Source of the DNA: Betaproteobacteria bacterium
Lineage (GTDB): Bacteria > Pseudomonadota > Gammaproteobacteria > Burkholderiales > Casimicrobiaceae
DNA length: 64,000 nucleotides
Direction of reading: 5' to 3'
NCBI GenBank assembly: GCA_005882995.1
Contig: VBCY01000158.1
Location: 1-64,000, forward strand
The translations under genes were made by a program, and so were the position numbers. Under the pieces are notes generated by a model that ran no database searches, was not told the DNA's origin, and was given only the letters and a program-made list of their open reading frames with translations. Below, piece by piece: positions 18,642 to 26,836 of the stretch. Positions within the stretch are counted from its first letter, which is position 1. Every line of letters starts with the position of its first letter.

Positions 18642-18715
18642 ATGGTTACAGGACAGATCGACTTCCTTCGCAACGCTCGATTCACGAACCGCCGTCAGGT
18701 ATCCCGGGAGGTAAT

Positions 18716-19189
18716 GTGCAAAAGTCGCTCTACATCAACGCAGACAAGTGTACCGGCTGTCTGCAATGCGAAATGGCGTGCAGCTACGAGAACTACGGAG
18801 TCTTCAATCCTGCCAAGTCGCGCATCAAGATTTTCGACTTCGATCACACGGGAAGAAAAGTTCCTTATACGTGCACCCAGTGCGACGAGGCATGGTGCCT
18901 GCATGCATGCCCGGTCGAAGCGATCAAGGTAGACGCCGCTACGGGAGCAAAGGTTGTGCTCGACGACGTGTGTGTCGGCTGCAAGGTATGCACCATCGCG
19001 TGTCCCTTCGGCACGATCAACTATGTGCAAGACACCGGCAAGGTTCAGAAATGCGACCTTTGCGGTGGCGACCCCGCCTGTGCGGCGGCCTGCCCAACGG
19101 GGGCGATTACGTATGTCGACGCCGATTGGACCGGGCTGGAACGCATGAAGCAATGGGCAGCCAAGGTCGACAATCAACCGCGCGCATAA
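18716..19189 (+). CDS. aorA: aldehyde oxidoreductase electron-transfer subunit, polyferredoxin
   Basis: 157 residues with sixteen cysteines arranged for four [4Fe-4S] clusters. It begins C-T-G-C-L-Q-C-E-M-A-C at residues 12-22; later groups are C-T-Q-C, C-V-G-C-K-V-C and C-D-L-C with matching C-P sites. The arrangement matches the small subunit of tungsten-dependent aldehyde oxidoreductases of the Aromatoleum type, which relays electrons between the W-subunit and the FAD subunit. A GTG start at 18716 is preceded by GGGAGG. aorB begins 12 bases downstream. Confidence 0.9.
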   Translation: MQKSLYINADKCTGCLQCEMACSYENYGVFNPAKSRIKIFDFDHTGRKVPYTCTQCDEAWCLHACPVEAIKVDAATGAKVVLDDVCVGCKVCTIACPFGTINYVQDTGKVQKCDLCGGDPACAAACPTGAITYVDADWTGLERMKQWAAKVDNQPRA

Positions 19190-19201
19190 GGGAGGACCAT
19201 C

Positions 19202-21049
19202 ATGGCCTGGGCAGGAAAAATTCTGCGTGTCGATCTCGGCAAGGGCACTTGCACCTCGGAACCCTTGAACATGAAATGGGCCCGCGACTACATCGGGCAG
19301 CGCGGCCTCGCGACCAAGTATTTCACCGAAGAGGTCGATCCGAAAGTCGATCCGCTTTCGCCCCAGAACAAGATCATATGGGCAACCGGACCGCTTACGG
19401 GGACGATGGCGTCGACGGGTGGGCGCTATTCGGTCATTACCAAAGGAGCACTCACCGGAGCAGTTGCCTGTTCGAACTCCGGTGGCTATTGGGGCGCCGA
19501 GCTCAAGATGGCGGGTTGGGACATGATCGTCTTCGAAGGCAAGTCACCGAAGCCGGTGTACTTGTATATCGAAAACGATAACGCGAAATTGCTCGACGCC
19601 GACTGGCTCTGGGGGAAATCGGTGTGGGATACCGAGCCGGCGATCAAAGCGAAGCATCAGGATCCTCAGATTCGCGTTAGCTGCATCGGCCGCGCCGCCG
19701 AAGCGGGCTGCTTGTACGCCGCTGTGATCAACGATCTGCACCGCGCTGCCGGGCGTTCGGGAGTCGGAACCGTGATGGGCAGCAAGAATCTCAAGGCGAT
19801 TGCCGTGCGTGGTACCAAGGGCGTGGGCAACATCCGCGATCCCAAGGGTTTCATGAAGGCGACCACGGAAGCGAAGAAGGTCCTGGCTGACAACGCGGTC
19901 ACCGGACAGGGGCTGCCGAAGTTCGGGACTCAGGTGCTGATGAACGTCATCAACGAAATCGGCGCGTTGCCCACCCGTAACCACCGCGATGTCCAGTTCG
20001 AAGGCGCCAAGGATATTTCCGCCGAAGCAATGCATCAGCCGCGCAAGACCGACGGCAAACCGAACCTGGTCACGAATCAGGCATGCTTCGGCTGCACGAT
20101 CGCGTGTGGTCGCATCTCCAAGATCGACGAAACGCACTACACGGTGCAAAACCGTCCCGAATACTGGGGTGCCTCCGGTGGACTGGAATACGAGGCGGCC
20201 TGGGCGCTGGGCGCAGCCAATGGCGTGAAGGATCTTGAAGCGTTGACCTACGCCAACTTCGTCTGCAACGAGGATGGCTTCGATCCGATCTCCTTCGGCG
20301 CCACGGTCGGCGCGGTCATGGAGCTCTACGAAATGGGCGTGCTCAAAAAGGAACAGTTGGGCATCGAAGCGCCATTCGGCTCGGCTAAAGCGCTCACCTA
20401 TTTCGCCGAGCTCACCGCCAAGGGCGAGGGGTTCGGCAAAGAGATCGGACTGGGCTCGAAGCGGCTGACCGCTAAATACGGGCATCCCGATCTGTCGATG
20501 AGCGTCAAGGGACAGGAATTTCCCGCCTATGACTCGCGCGGCATCCAAGGCATGGGACTCGCGTATGCCACCTCGAACCGGGGAGCCTGTCACTTGCGCG
20601 GCTACACGGTCGCTTCGGAGGTGCTCGGCATTCCGGTGAAGACCGACCCGCTGGTCACCGAGGGCAAGGCTGGGCTGGTGAAGGCGTTCCAGGATGCCAC
20701 CGCAGTCTTCGATTCGGCGGGCGTCTGTCTGTTCACCAGCTTCGCCTGGACGCTCGCCAACGTGCAGCCGCAGCTTGCCACGGCTTGTACCGACGAATTC
20801 ACCCTCGAGGAGCTGAATCTGATCGGCGAGCGCATCTGGAACATGGAGCGGGACTTCAACAACCGCGCCGGGTTCTCGAGCGAGGACGACACGCTGCCCA
20901 AGCGACTGCTCACCGAGCCTGCAAAGACAGGACCGGCCAAGGGGCTCACCAATGGCTTGGACAAGATGCTGCCTGAGTACTATCAACTCCGAGGCTGGGA
21001 CGAGAAGGGACATCTCAAGCCGGAGACCCGCGCCCGTTTGGGTTTGTGA
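19202..21049 (+). CDS. aorB: tungsten-dependent aldehyde:ferredoxin oxidoreductase catalytic subunit
   Basis: 615 residues, normal for the AOR family. The N-terminus A-G-K-I-L-R-V-D-L and the motif A-C-S-N-S-G-G-Y-W-G-A are typical. The [4Fe-4S] cysteines appear as C-F-G-C-T-I-A-C (Cys295, 298, 302) with a late Cys in A-G-V-C-L-F. The enzyme holds a bis-tungstopterin and oxidises aldehydes to acids; homologues can also reduce acids with hydrogen or low-potential donors. It lies between the ferredoxin subunit and the FAD subunit, as in the three-subunit enzyme of Aromatoleum. W versus Mo is inferred from family. Confidence 0.94.
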   Translation: MAWAGKILRVDLGKGTCTSEPLNMKWARDYIGQRGLATKYFTEEVDPKVDPLSPQNKIIWATGPLTGTMASTGGRYSVITKGALTGAVACSNSGGYWGAELKMAGWDMIVFEGKSPKPVYLYIENDNAKLLDADWLWGKSVWDTEPAIKAKHQDPQIRVSCIGRAAEAGCLYAAVINDLHRAAGRSGVGTVMGSKNLKAIAVRGTKGVGNIRDPKGFMKATTEAKKVLADNAVTGQGLPKFGTQVLMNVINEIGALPTRNHRDVQFEGAKDISAEAMHQPRKTDGKPNLVTNQACFGCTIACGRISKIDETHYTVQNRPEYWGASGGLEYEAAWALGAANGVKDLEALTYANFVCNEDGFDPISFGATVGAVMELYEMGVLKKEQLGIEAPFGSAKALTYFAELTAKGEGFGKEIGLGSKRLTAKYGHPDLSMSVKGQEFPAYDSRGIQGMGLAYATSNRGACHLRGYTVASEVLGIPVKTDPLVTEGKAGLVKAFQDATAVFDSAGVCLFTSFAWTLANVQPQLATACTDEFTLEELNLIGERIWNMERDFNNRAGFSSEDDTLPKRLLTEPAKTGPAKGLTNGLDKMLPEYYQLRGWDEKGHLKPETRARLGL

Positions 21050-21089
21050 GCCGGCGCCAAGCCGCCGCGTCGCTTAAGGCTGGAACACG

Positions 21090-21118
21090 GGCGGTCCCTG
21101 GCGGGCCGCCTCTTTTTC
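21090..21118 (+). terminator. intra-operon terminator-like hairpin between aorB and aorC
   Basis: GGCGGTCC, a 5-base loop, GGGCCGCC (8 pairs including one G-U), then TCTTTTTC. It ends just before the aorC start at 21135. It has the form of a Rho-independent terminator and may lower expression of the FAD, MoaD and downstream genes relative to aorAB. Confidence 0.6.
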
Positions 21119-21134
21119 TCGTGGAGAAACCTTC

Positions 21135-22397
21135 GTGAAACATGTCATTGTCGGCAACGGCCCTGCGGGCGTCATTGCCGCGGAAACAATTCGCAAGCAA
21201 CGTGCGAGCGACGACATCGTTGTCCTGGGCGACGAGCCCGAGCCGCCCTATTCGCGAATGGCGATTCCCTATCTCTTGACGCGCAAAATCGACGAGCAAG
21301 GGACCTATCTGCGCAAGGACCGCAATCATTTCGCGCAACAGCGCATCGAGTTGCGCACGGGAAAGGTAACTGCGGTTGATACAACGGCGCGCCATATTCA
21401 GCTCGCAGATGGGACGACGCTTTCGTTCGACCGCCTGCTGATCGCTGCGGGCGCGACGCCGACTCGCCCTCCCATCCCTGGCATGGACCTGCCGCGAGTG
21501 CATCCCTGCTGGACCCTCGCCGACGCGCGACGCATCATGGAGCTCGCGAGACCGCAGTCGCGCGTGCTGCAAATGGGCGCCGGGTTTATCGGGTGCATCA
21601 TCATGGAGGCGCTTGCGGCGCGCAAAGTGGAGCTCACGGTTGTCGAGATGGGCGATCGAATGGTGCCGCGCATGATGGGCGAAGGCGCCGGCGGAATGAT
21701 CCGACGCTGGGTCGAGCAAAAGGGCGTCGGCGTCTACACCTCGACGCGCGTCGAAGCCATTCACAGCGACGGGCCGCTTTCGGTTCGCTTATCCAACGGC
21801 AAGCATCTGTCGGCGGACCTGGTGATAGCCGCGACGGGCGTGCAGCCCAACATTGGCTTTCTTGCGGAGTCGGGCATCAACTGTCTGCAGGGCGTGCTGA
21901 CCGACGAGCGCATGCAGACTAACGTGGAGGGCATTTATGCGGCCGGCGATTGCGCCGAAGCCTTCGATGTGGTCTCCGGCAAAACCATCGTCAGCGCCAT
22001 TCAGCCCAACGCCGCCGACCAGGCGTACTGCGCCGCCATGAACATGGCCGGCAAACAGGCGCAACTGCGGGGCGTCACGCAGATCAACGTGCTCGATACG
22101 CTGGGGCTTGTTTCGACCTCTTTCGGTCGATGGGAGGGCGTGCCCGGTGGCCAGCACGCCGAAGTTTCGGACGATTCGAATTTCCGCTTCATCCGACTTG
22201 AATTCGATGGTGACGTGCTCGTCGGTTCAAACACCATCGGACACACCGAGCATGTCGGCATTCTACGGGGCCTCACGCAATCAGGCGTCAAGCTCGGCGC
22301 CTGGAAGGAGCATCTCCTGCGCGATCCGCTGCGCCTGCCCGAGGCCTACCTTGCCGCCGCCCAATCGCAGCATGCTTGGGGACTCGGCCGGGCCTGA
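21135..22397 (+). CDS. aorC: FAD-dependent NAD(P)H oxidoreductase, AOR gamma subunit
   Basis: 420 residues with two Rossmann motifs: V-G-N-G-P-A-G (FAD, residues 6-12) and M-G-A-G-F-I-G (NAD, about 153-159), plus the late FAD motif G-I-Y-A-A-G-D-C-A-E. It matches class I pyridine nucleotide-disulfide oxidoreductases without redox cysteines, as in the NAD-reducing subunit of Aromatoleum AOR. It would pass electrons from AorA to NAD+. GTG start at 21135 follows GTGGAGAAA. A terminator-like hairpin precedes it. Confidence 0.9.
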   Translation: MKHVIVGNGPAGVIAAETIRKQRASDDIVVLGDEPEPPYSRMAIPYLLTRKIDEQGTYLRKDRNHFAQQRIELRTGKVTAVDTTARHIQLADGTTLSFDRLLIAAGATPTRPPIPGMDLPRVHPCWTLADARRIMELARPQSRVLQMGAGFIGCIIMEALAARKVELTVVEMGDRMVPRMMGEGAGGMIRRWVEQKGVGVYTSTRVEAIHSDGPLSVRLSNGKHLSADLVIAATGVQPNIGFLAESGINCLQGVLTDERMQTNVEGIYAAGDCAEAFDVVSGKTIVSAIQPNAADQAYCAAMNMAGKQAQLRGVTQINVLDTLGLVSTSFGRWEGVPGGQHAEVSDDSNFRFIRLEFDGDVLVGSNTIGHTEHVGILRGLTQSGVKLGAWKEHLLRDPLRLPEAYLAAAQSQHAWGLGRA

Positions 22398-22418
22398 CAA
22401 CGACGTAGAGCTCGCGCC

Positions 22419-22685
22419 TTGGAAATCACGCTCAAGCTCTTCGCCACGCTCGGCGACTATCTTCCTGAGGAGCTCAATGGCAGGGTGCGCAAATACAACG
22501 AGCTTCAGATTGAAGTGGACGAAGCGTCGACCGTGCAGGCGGTTATCGAACAGTTTAATGTCCCGACTGCGCTCGCGCACCTGGTGCTGGTGAACGGCGT
22601 TTTCATCCCGCGCCATGCCCGCGCCAACTCTCGATTGCGGGTTGGCGACGAGCTGGCGGTGTGGCCTCCCATCGCGGGCGGCTAG
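22419..22685 (+). CDS. MoaD/ThiS-like sulfur carrier
   Basis: 88 residues with a beta-grasp pattern and the essential C-terminal Gly-Gly tail (P-P-I-A-G-G). Such a protein is adenylated and thiocarboxylated to donate sulfur to the pterin dithiolene. Its location in the aor operon suggests a dedicated factor for the tungstopterin cofactor. The proposed start is a TTG at 22419, 21 bases after aorC; there is no nearer ATG in frame, and translation may be coupled. Confidence 0.85.
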   Translation: MEITLKLFATLGDYLPEELNGRVRKYNELQIEVDEASTVQAVIEQFNVPTALAHLVLVNGVFIPRHARANSRLRVGDELAVWPPIAGG

Positions 22686-22687
22686 CA

Positions 22688-22981
22688 ATGTCTTCCGAGT
22701 TTCATCTGCGCCGCCAGATGAGCTGCACGCGCGGGGAGCTCATGTCGTGGCTTCCCGGCGCGACTCGCGGGGCACTGATCGAGATTGTCGGCAACAGGGG
22801 GACAATCACGATTGACGGTGGCAGCGTCGAGATAAGCTTCGAAGAAAAAATGCCGCGGCGCGTGGGCGCGATCGCGCTTCCTACGCTGGACGTCTGCTTT
22901 CGCTTCCACGGTCTCGACGAGCTGGCGCGCGAGAACTTTCTGCAATATTTCGACCTTTACACCCGGCGCGGCGGTGGCTGA
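22688..22981 (+). CDS. conserved small protein of the aor operon, unknown function
   Basis: 97 residues, starting 2 bases after the MoaD-like stop. Composition is mixed alpha/beta with no cysteines beyond two or three scattered ones, no signal peptide and no membrane segment. A central I-E-I-V-G-N-R-G-T-I-T-I-D-G-G beta-rich segment and an aromatic tail (F-L-Q-Y-F-D-L-Y) are visible. Tight linkage to aorABC and moaD suggests a maturation or assembly role, but I do not recognise a named domain. Confidence 0.65.
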   Translation: MSSEFHLRRQMSCTRGELMSWLPGATRGALIEIVGNRGTITIDGGSVEISFEEKMPRRVGAIALPTLDVCFRFHGLDELARENFLQYFDLYTRRGGG

Positions 22982-23244
22982 ACGCTCGCACGCCGATTGC
23001 ACGTTGGCGATTGCCATTGGAGTCGCGCAGAGACCGAAGGCGCGTTTGCCCTGCCACCAGCGCCACCGCTTGGTAATTGGAAGCCATGACGCGGAGAGTG
23101 ACGGGCAGGCGCAACTGAGGTTGCAATTTTCGTGTTTCGGCGTAGGCTCAATCTTGTAGTGCACGTGAATGAGAGAGGCGATTGCCCTGCGCGATGTCGA
23201 GCACCCCGACACCCGGATTCGACCATGGTCAGCGGACGCGATCC

Positions 23245-24225
23245 ATGGTTGCCCACTGCCTTTTTTGTAGCCATAGCAATCCGGCGCGAGCCAAGTATTG
23301 CAACGAATGTGGCTCGCCGCTGCACCTCAAGCCGTGCAAGGAATGCGACGCGATCAATAATGCCGCCGCGGAGGCTTGCTACAAATGCGGGGCGGCGGAT
23401 CCCGGGCTTACCACCCCCTACGCGGCCACGCTGACTCCTACAGTGGAAGGCCTGGCGGCGCTCACGCCCGTCGATGCCACTGTCGGGCGTGGACCCGTGT
23501 CGCGCGGCGACTCCGTCGCGCGCAACCCGGAGCGGCGATCGCCCTGGCTTCCCGCCGACACTGCCGCGGCAAAAACGCCGGATGTGAGCGACGCTGGCGT
23601 GACGACCCCGCTTTGGGTGGCTGATGAGCGCTCAGAAGTCCGGGAGAACCCGGACACGAGCCCTGACTCCGTGTCCGAGCATCGTGATCGCAGCGCCGGG
23701 CGGCGTCCAAGGCTCCGCATCGCAATCGCCTCAATGGCTATTGTGTTGCTGGGAGCGATCGCGCTCCCCGCGTACTATGCCTACCGAAACCCGGCGAAGC
23801 TCGCGGACTGGCTGAGCTCAGCACGGGCAATGGTAGGGCCCAGCGCCGACGAACATCCGGAACAATCCGCTTCCGAGACGAACGTTGCGCCCACGGCCGG
23901 CGGGTCGATCGCTAATGCAGGCACTGCGACCATCGCGGCTCCAGCGCCCCCGGAGCCGCAACCGTCGGCTGGTCCCGCGACCAACGCGGCGATGTTGCAA
24001 GCTCCCGCGGACAGCACACCGATGTCGGATGCGCCCGTCAATGGCGCTGCTTCGCCGTCGAATCCGCTCCATGGAGGGGTGACATCGCCCATACAAGTCT
24101 CAACGCGCGGCGAAACGATCTCTCAGAGCGTCGCGCCGCACGTCGAAAAAAAGTCTCCGAGCGCAAGCAAGAAGAAGTCGAAGAAAACGCAAGCTAAAAA
24201 GACGGCTGCTCCACCTGTGCAGTAG
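23245..24225 (+). CDS. zinc-ribbon membrane protein, paralogue 1
   Basis: About 326 residues. The N-terminus has two zinc ribbons: C-L-F-C-x12-C-N-E-C and C-K-E-C-x13-C-Y-K-C. A variable linker follows, then one membrane segment around residues 160-180 (I-A-S-M-A-I-V-L-L-G-A). A low-complexity Ala/Pro/Thr tail ends in a strongly basic run of Lys and Ser. A second protein with the same ribbon-linker-membrane-tail plan is encoded on the other strand at 26833-27768. The ATG at 23245 begins the ribbon directly; an in-frame ATG at 23182 is possible. Function unknown. Confidence 0.75.
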   Translation: MVAHCLFCSHSNPARAKYCNECGSPLHLKPCKECDAINNAAAEACYKCGAADPGLTTPYAATLTPTVEGLAALTPVDATVGRGPVSRGDSVARNPERRSPWLPADTAAAKTPDVSDAGVTTPLWVADERSEVRENPDTSPDSVSEHRDRSAGRRPRLRIAIASMAIVLLGAIALPAYYAYRNPAKLADWLSSARAMVGPSADEHPEQSASETNVAPTAGGSIANAGTATIAAPAPPEPQPSAGPATNAAMLQAPADSTPMSDAPVNGAASPSNPLHGGVTSPIQVSTRGETISQSVAPHVEKKSPSASKKKSKKTQAKKTAAPPVQ

Positions 24226-24251
24226 CAGATTGAACGAAGCCAACATTCCGG

Positions 24252-25163
24252 TCACTGCGCGTTGGCAACCCGCGAGCGTTCCAGGAGTCCCATGAGCGTT
24301 CGCGCATTTCTCTGCCCCTGATCTTCATAGTTGTTGTTGAGCACGACATGAACGCTTTTCGCGGCGATCGCCTCGATCTTCTTGCCCAGATCAGCAAGCT
24401 CTTCGTCGTTGTAATCGTAGTTGAATCGCTGCGCCGATGAGATCAATCCCTTTTTGTTCCAGGTCTCATGGTTACGCCCGTGCAGGCGAACGATCGCCAG
24501 TTCGGGATGGGTGACCTCCCATACACTCGGAATCGTGTTCGGCATTCCCTGCGGTTCGTCGACGATGACATTGACCAGCTTGCGTTCACGCTCGAAAGCC
24601 AGAGTTATGGGAGCGTGTTTCTCCGTAAACCAGGTCCTGTTGCGAAATTCCACGGCCAATTGGTAACCCGGTAGCTGCTGCAGGCACTCCTCGATGTGTT
24701 GGCGATTCTTCGGGTGAAAGGCGACCCACGGTGCGAACTGAAAATGAACCGCAGCCAGTTTCCGTGAACCCCCGAGCGGTTCAATCGCGCTGCGGAATTG
24801 GCGCCACATTTCATCGGTGATCTCGCGGGGAAGGTCCTTGTAATACACGTTCCTCGTGGCGATGGGTGCGAGCGCTTGAGCGATTTCCTTGGGCAGCGCC
24901 ACGACCGATGTCTGATGTCCGGTGAATAGGCGGAACGCCTTAATGTTGAAGGTAAAGTGCGGTGGCGTGCGTTCCGCCCAAAGCTGCGCGACTTCTGCCT
25001 TCGGCATGGCATAGTAGCTGCTGTCGATCTCGACCAACGGAAACTGGCTGGCGTAGTAGCGCAACCTCTCCTCCGGGCTGTTGCATTTCGGAGGATAAAA
25101 GCGTCCTGACGCGATCAAGGTCTTGTCCGTCCAGGACGCGGTGCCGACGAGGATGTTGCTCAT
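24252..25163 (-). CDS. DUF72 (YecE-like) family protein
   Basis: 303 residues with the family's TIM-barrel-like pattern. It opens I-L-V-G-T-A-S-W-T-D, then E-I-D-S-S-Y-Y-A-M-P, F-T-F-N-I-K-A-F, A-V-E-F-R-N-R-T-W and R-L-H-G-R-N. The family is widespread and biochemically uncharacterised, with a proposed nuclease or isomerase-like fold. The gene converges on the zinc-ribbon gene with 26 bases between stops. It overlaps no other call. Confidence 0.88.
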   Translation of the reverse strand: MSNILVGTASWTDKTLIASGRFYPPKCNSPEERLRYYASQFPLVEIDSSYYAMPKAEVAQLWAERTPPHFTFNIKAFRLFTGHQTSVVALPKEIAQALAPIATRNVYYKDLPREITDEMWRQFRSAIEPLGGSRKLAAVHFQFAPWVAFHPKNRQHIEECLQQLPGYQLAVEFRNRTWFTEKHAPITLAFERERKLVNVIVDEPQGMPNTIPSVWEVTHPELAIVRLHGRNHETWNKKGLISSAQRFNYDYNDEELADLGKKIEAIAAKSVHVVLNNNYEDQGQRNARTLMGLLERSRVANAQ

Positions 25164-25186
25164 CTAGGGATCATTAACGCGATGCG

Positions 25187-25417
25187 CTATCTTGAGCCGT
25201 AGCTCGACGATCCGAAGTTGCCGGTCTTGGTCTTTCCGCCCTGGGTGAACTTGTAAGGGTCGGTGAACATCACGGAGCAACCAAAGCAACCGTAGAACGA
25301 GGTTCGATACGCGGGTTGACGGTCGCGTTCGATAAGGATGCGATAAAAGCGCCGATGGCCGCACAGCGGACACTCGAACCCCGGATAATCGTGGCAACGT
25401 TCTTCCCCTATCCCCAT
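25187..25417 (-). CDS. small zinc-finger-like protein, unknown function
   Basis: 76 residues. C-P-L-C-G-H and C-F-G-C, 24 residues apart, form a likely four-cysteine zinc site. The remainder is short and polar with a Gly/Ser-rich C-terminus. The start at 25417 gives M-G-I-G-E-E; an in-frame ATG further upstream at 25421 is in a different frame and rejected. It may be co-transcribed with the DUF72 gene downstream (23-base gap). No known function. Confidence 0.6.
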   Translation of the reverse strand: MGIGEERCHDYPGFECPLCGHRRFYRILIERDRQPAYRTSFYGCFGCSVMFTDPYKFTQGGKTKTGNFGSSSYGSR

Positions 25418-25529
25418 GCAAGCGAGTCTATCGAACGTTCGTTCGATGCGTCAATCGGACGTTTCAGGAACTCGATAAACGCGCCTACCGTCCCAATATC
25501 ACGGAAACCAACTCTATTAGAGGAGTCCC

Positions 25530-26333
25530 ATGCGAAATGCGATCACCGTGCTGCTGACAGCAGCAGCGCTCGCTGCCGGATCGGCGCTGGCGCAGGAACC
25601 AACACTGAACGACGTATACCGGGCCGCCCAATCCGGCAACATGGCCCAGGCGCAACGCATGATGGACGATGTGCTGCGCGCTCATCCCAACAGCGCCAAG
25701 GCGCACTATGTCGAAGCCGAGCTGATGGCCAGACAAGGCCAGCTTTCCGCCGCCGCAACCGAACTCAATACCGCCGAGCGCCTGGAGCCGGGACTTCCCT
25801 TCGCCAAGCCCGAGGCCGTGCGCGAACTAAGGGCGCGCGTTTCGTCATCGGGTCGAGGATTGAGCCAGTCGTTTGCTCCCACAGGCACCCCATCGTCGGG
25901 CGGAGGCATCCCCTGGGGCCTCTTGCTCGTCGGCGCCGCAGTCATCGGGTTGGTCGCGCTTGGCATCCGTGCCATGAGCCGGCGTAATGCCGCACCGGTT
26001 CCGGGTGCGGGCATGCAGCCCTACAATCCGAACGCTCCGATGCCACCTGCAGGAACGCCGATGGCGGGTCCGGGCGGAAGCGGCATCGGCTCAGGACTCC
26101 TCGGTGGCTTGGCGACCGGCGCGGCGCTGGGTGCCGGAATGGTCGCCGGCGAAGCGTTGGCGCACCGCCTGGGCGGCGGACACCATGACGAAGTCGCTCC
26201 GTCGCACCCTGATGCAGAGCCTTCAGATATGGGCGGCAAAGACTTCGGCGTCGCCGACAATTCTTCCTGGGATGACGGCGGTGGATTCGGCGTTGGAGGC
26301 GGCGATGGCGGCGGCGGTGGGGACTGGACCTGA
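25530..26333 (+). CDS. exported TPR protein with membrane anchor and Gly-rich tail
   Basis: 267 residues. Signal peptide at residues 1-21 (cleavage after A-L-A-Q region). A short TPR-like helical block follows (about 25-85), then a linker, one membrane segment near 132-150 (W-G-L-L-L-V-G-A-A-V-I-G-L), a Pro/Gly segment, a Gly/Ala helix that may form a second hydrophobic hairpin, and a C-terminus of acidic residues and glycines ending G-D-W-T. GAGGAGT lies upstream of the ATG. Similar proteins are common in Burkholderiales; the role is unknown. Confidence 0.82.
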   Translation: MRNAITVLLTAAALAAGSALAQEPTLNDVYRAAQSGNMAQAQRMMDDVLRAHPNSAKAHYVEAELMARQGQLSAAATELNTAERLEPGLPFAKPEAVRELRARVSSSGRGLSQSFAPTGTPSSGGGIPWGLLLVGAAVIGLVALGIRAMSRRNAAPVPGAGMQPYNPNAPMPPAGTPMAGPGGSGIGSGLLGGLATGAALGAGMVAGEALAHRLGGGHHDEVAPSHPDAEPSDMGGKDFGVADNSSWDDGGGFGVGGGDGGGGGDWT

Positions 26334-26356
26334 ACCGGACCGCTACCCGGCGAACA

Positions 26357-26836
26357 CTAGCTACACAAGCCCAGGATTCGCTCCTGCATTTTGCACTGCG
26401 ACGGCGCGGCTTGCGCCTTGACATTCGTCTTGGCCACGACGCACGCCTTCAGTTCCTTGGCCGTGGGCGGGTAATAGAACCATCCACGGCCGAGACTCGG
26501 CAGCGACATCTCGGTCTCGCACCACTTGGGAGGTCCTTTTTCCTGCAGCACCGGGAAGTTCTGGCATAGCGACCTCGCGAATCGCGCCATGTAGTCCCTG
26601 GTGCCTCTCATGTTGTAGTCGTAAGGTGACCAGGTACGCCTTGACCGCCAGCGCGGGCAGATCCTCCGTCAGGAGATTGGGATAGCTGCTTGCGCGCACC
26701 ATTGCCGGGAAATAGGTCTTGAGTGCGGCTTTGCTGCCTGCCTGATCAGGCTTCGGCATTTCCCGCGGCAGCCTGATCGAGGAACGCCTGGTAGAAAGCC
26801 TGCTGCAAAAAGAGCAAGCAACAAAACCCGATTCAT
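26357..26836 (-). pseudogene. decayed small secreted protein gene
   Basis: Read leftward, the ATG at 26836 starts a clean signal peptide (M-N-R-V-L-L-L-A-L-F-A-A-G-F) and overlaps the stop of the zinc-ribbon gene as ATGA. Coding character then moves between frames: a middle piece contains K-T-Y-F-P-A-M-V-R-A and L-T-E-D-L-P-A-L-A-V-K-A-Y, and the last piece (26611 to 26357) contains R-D-Y-M-A-R-F-A-R-S-L-C and ends I-L-G-L-C-S. At least two frameshifts are needed. The last piece has four cysteines, fitting a secreted protein. No family recognised. Confidence 0.55.
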
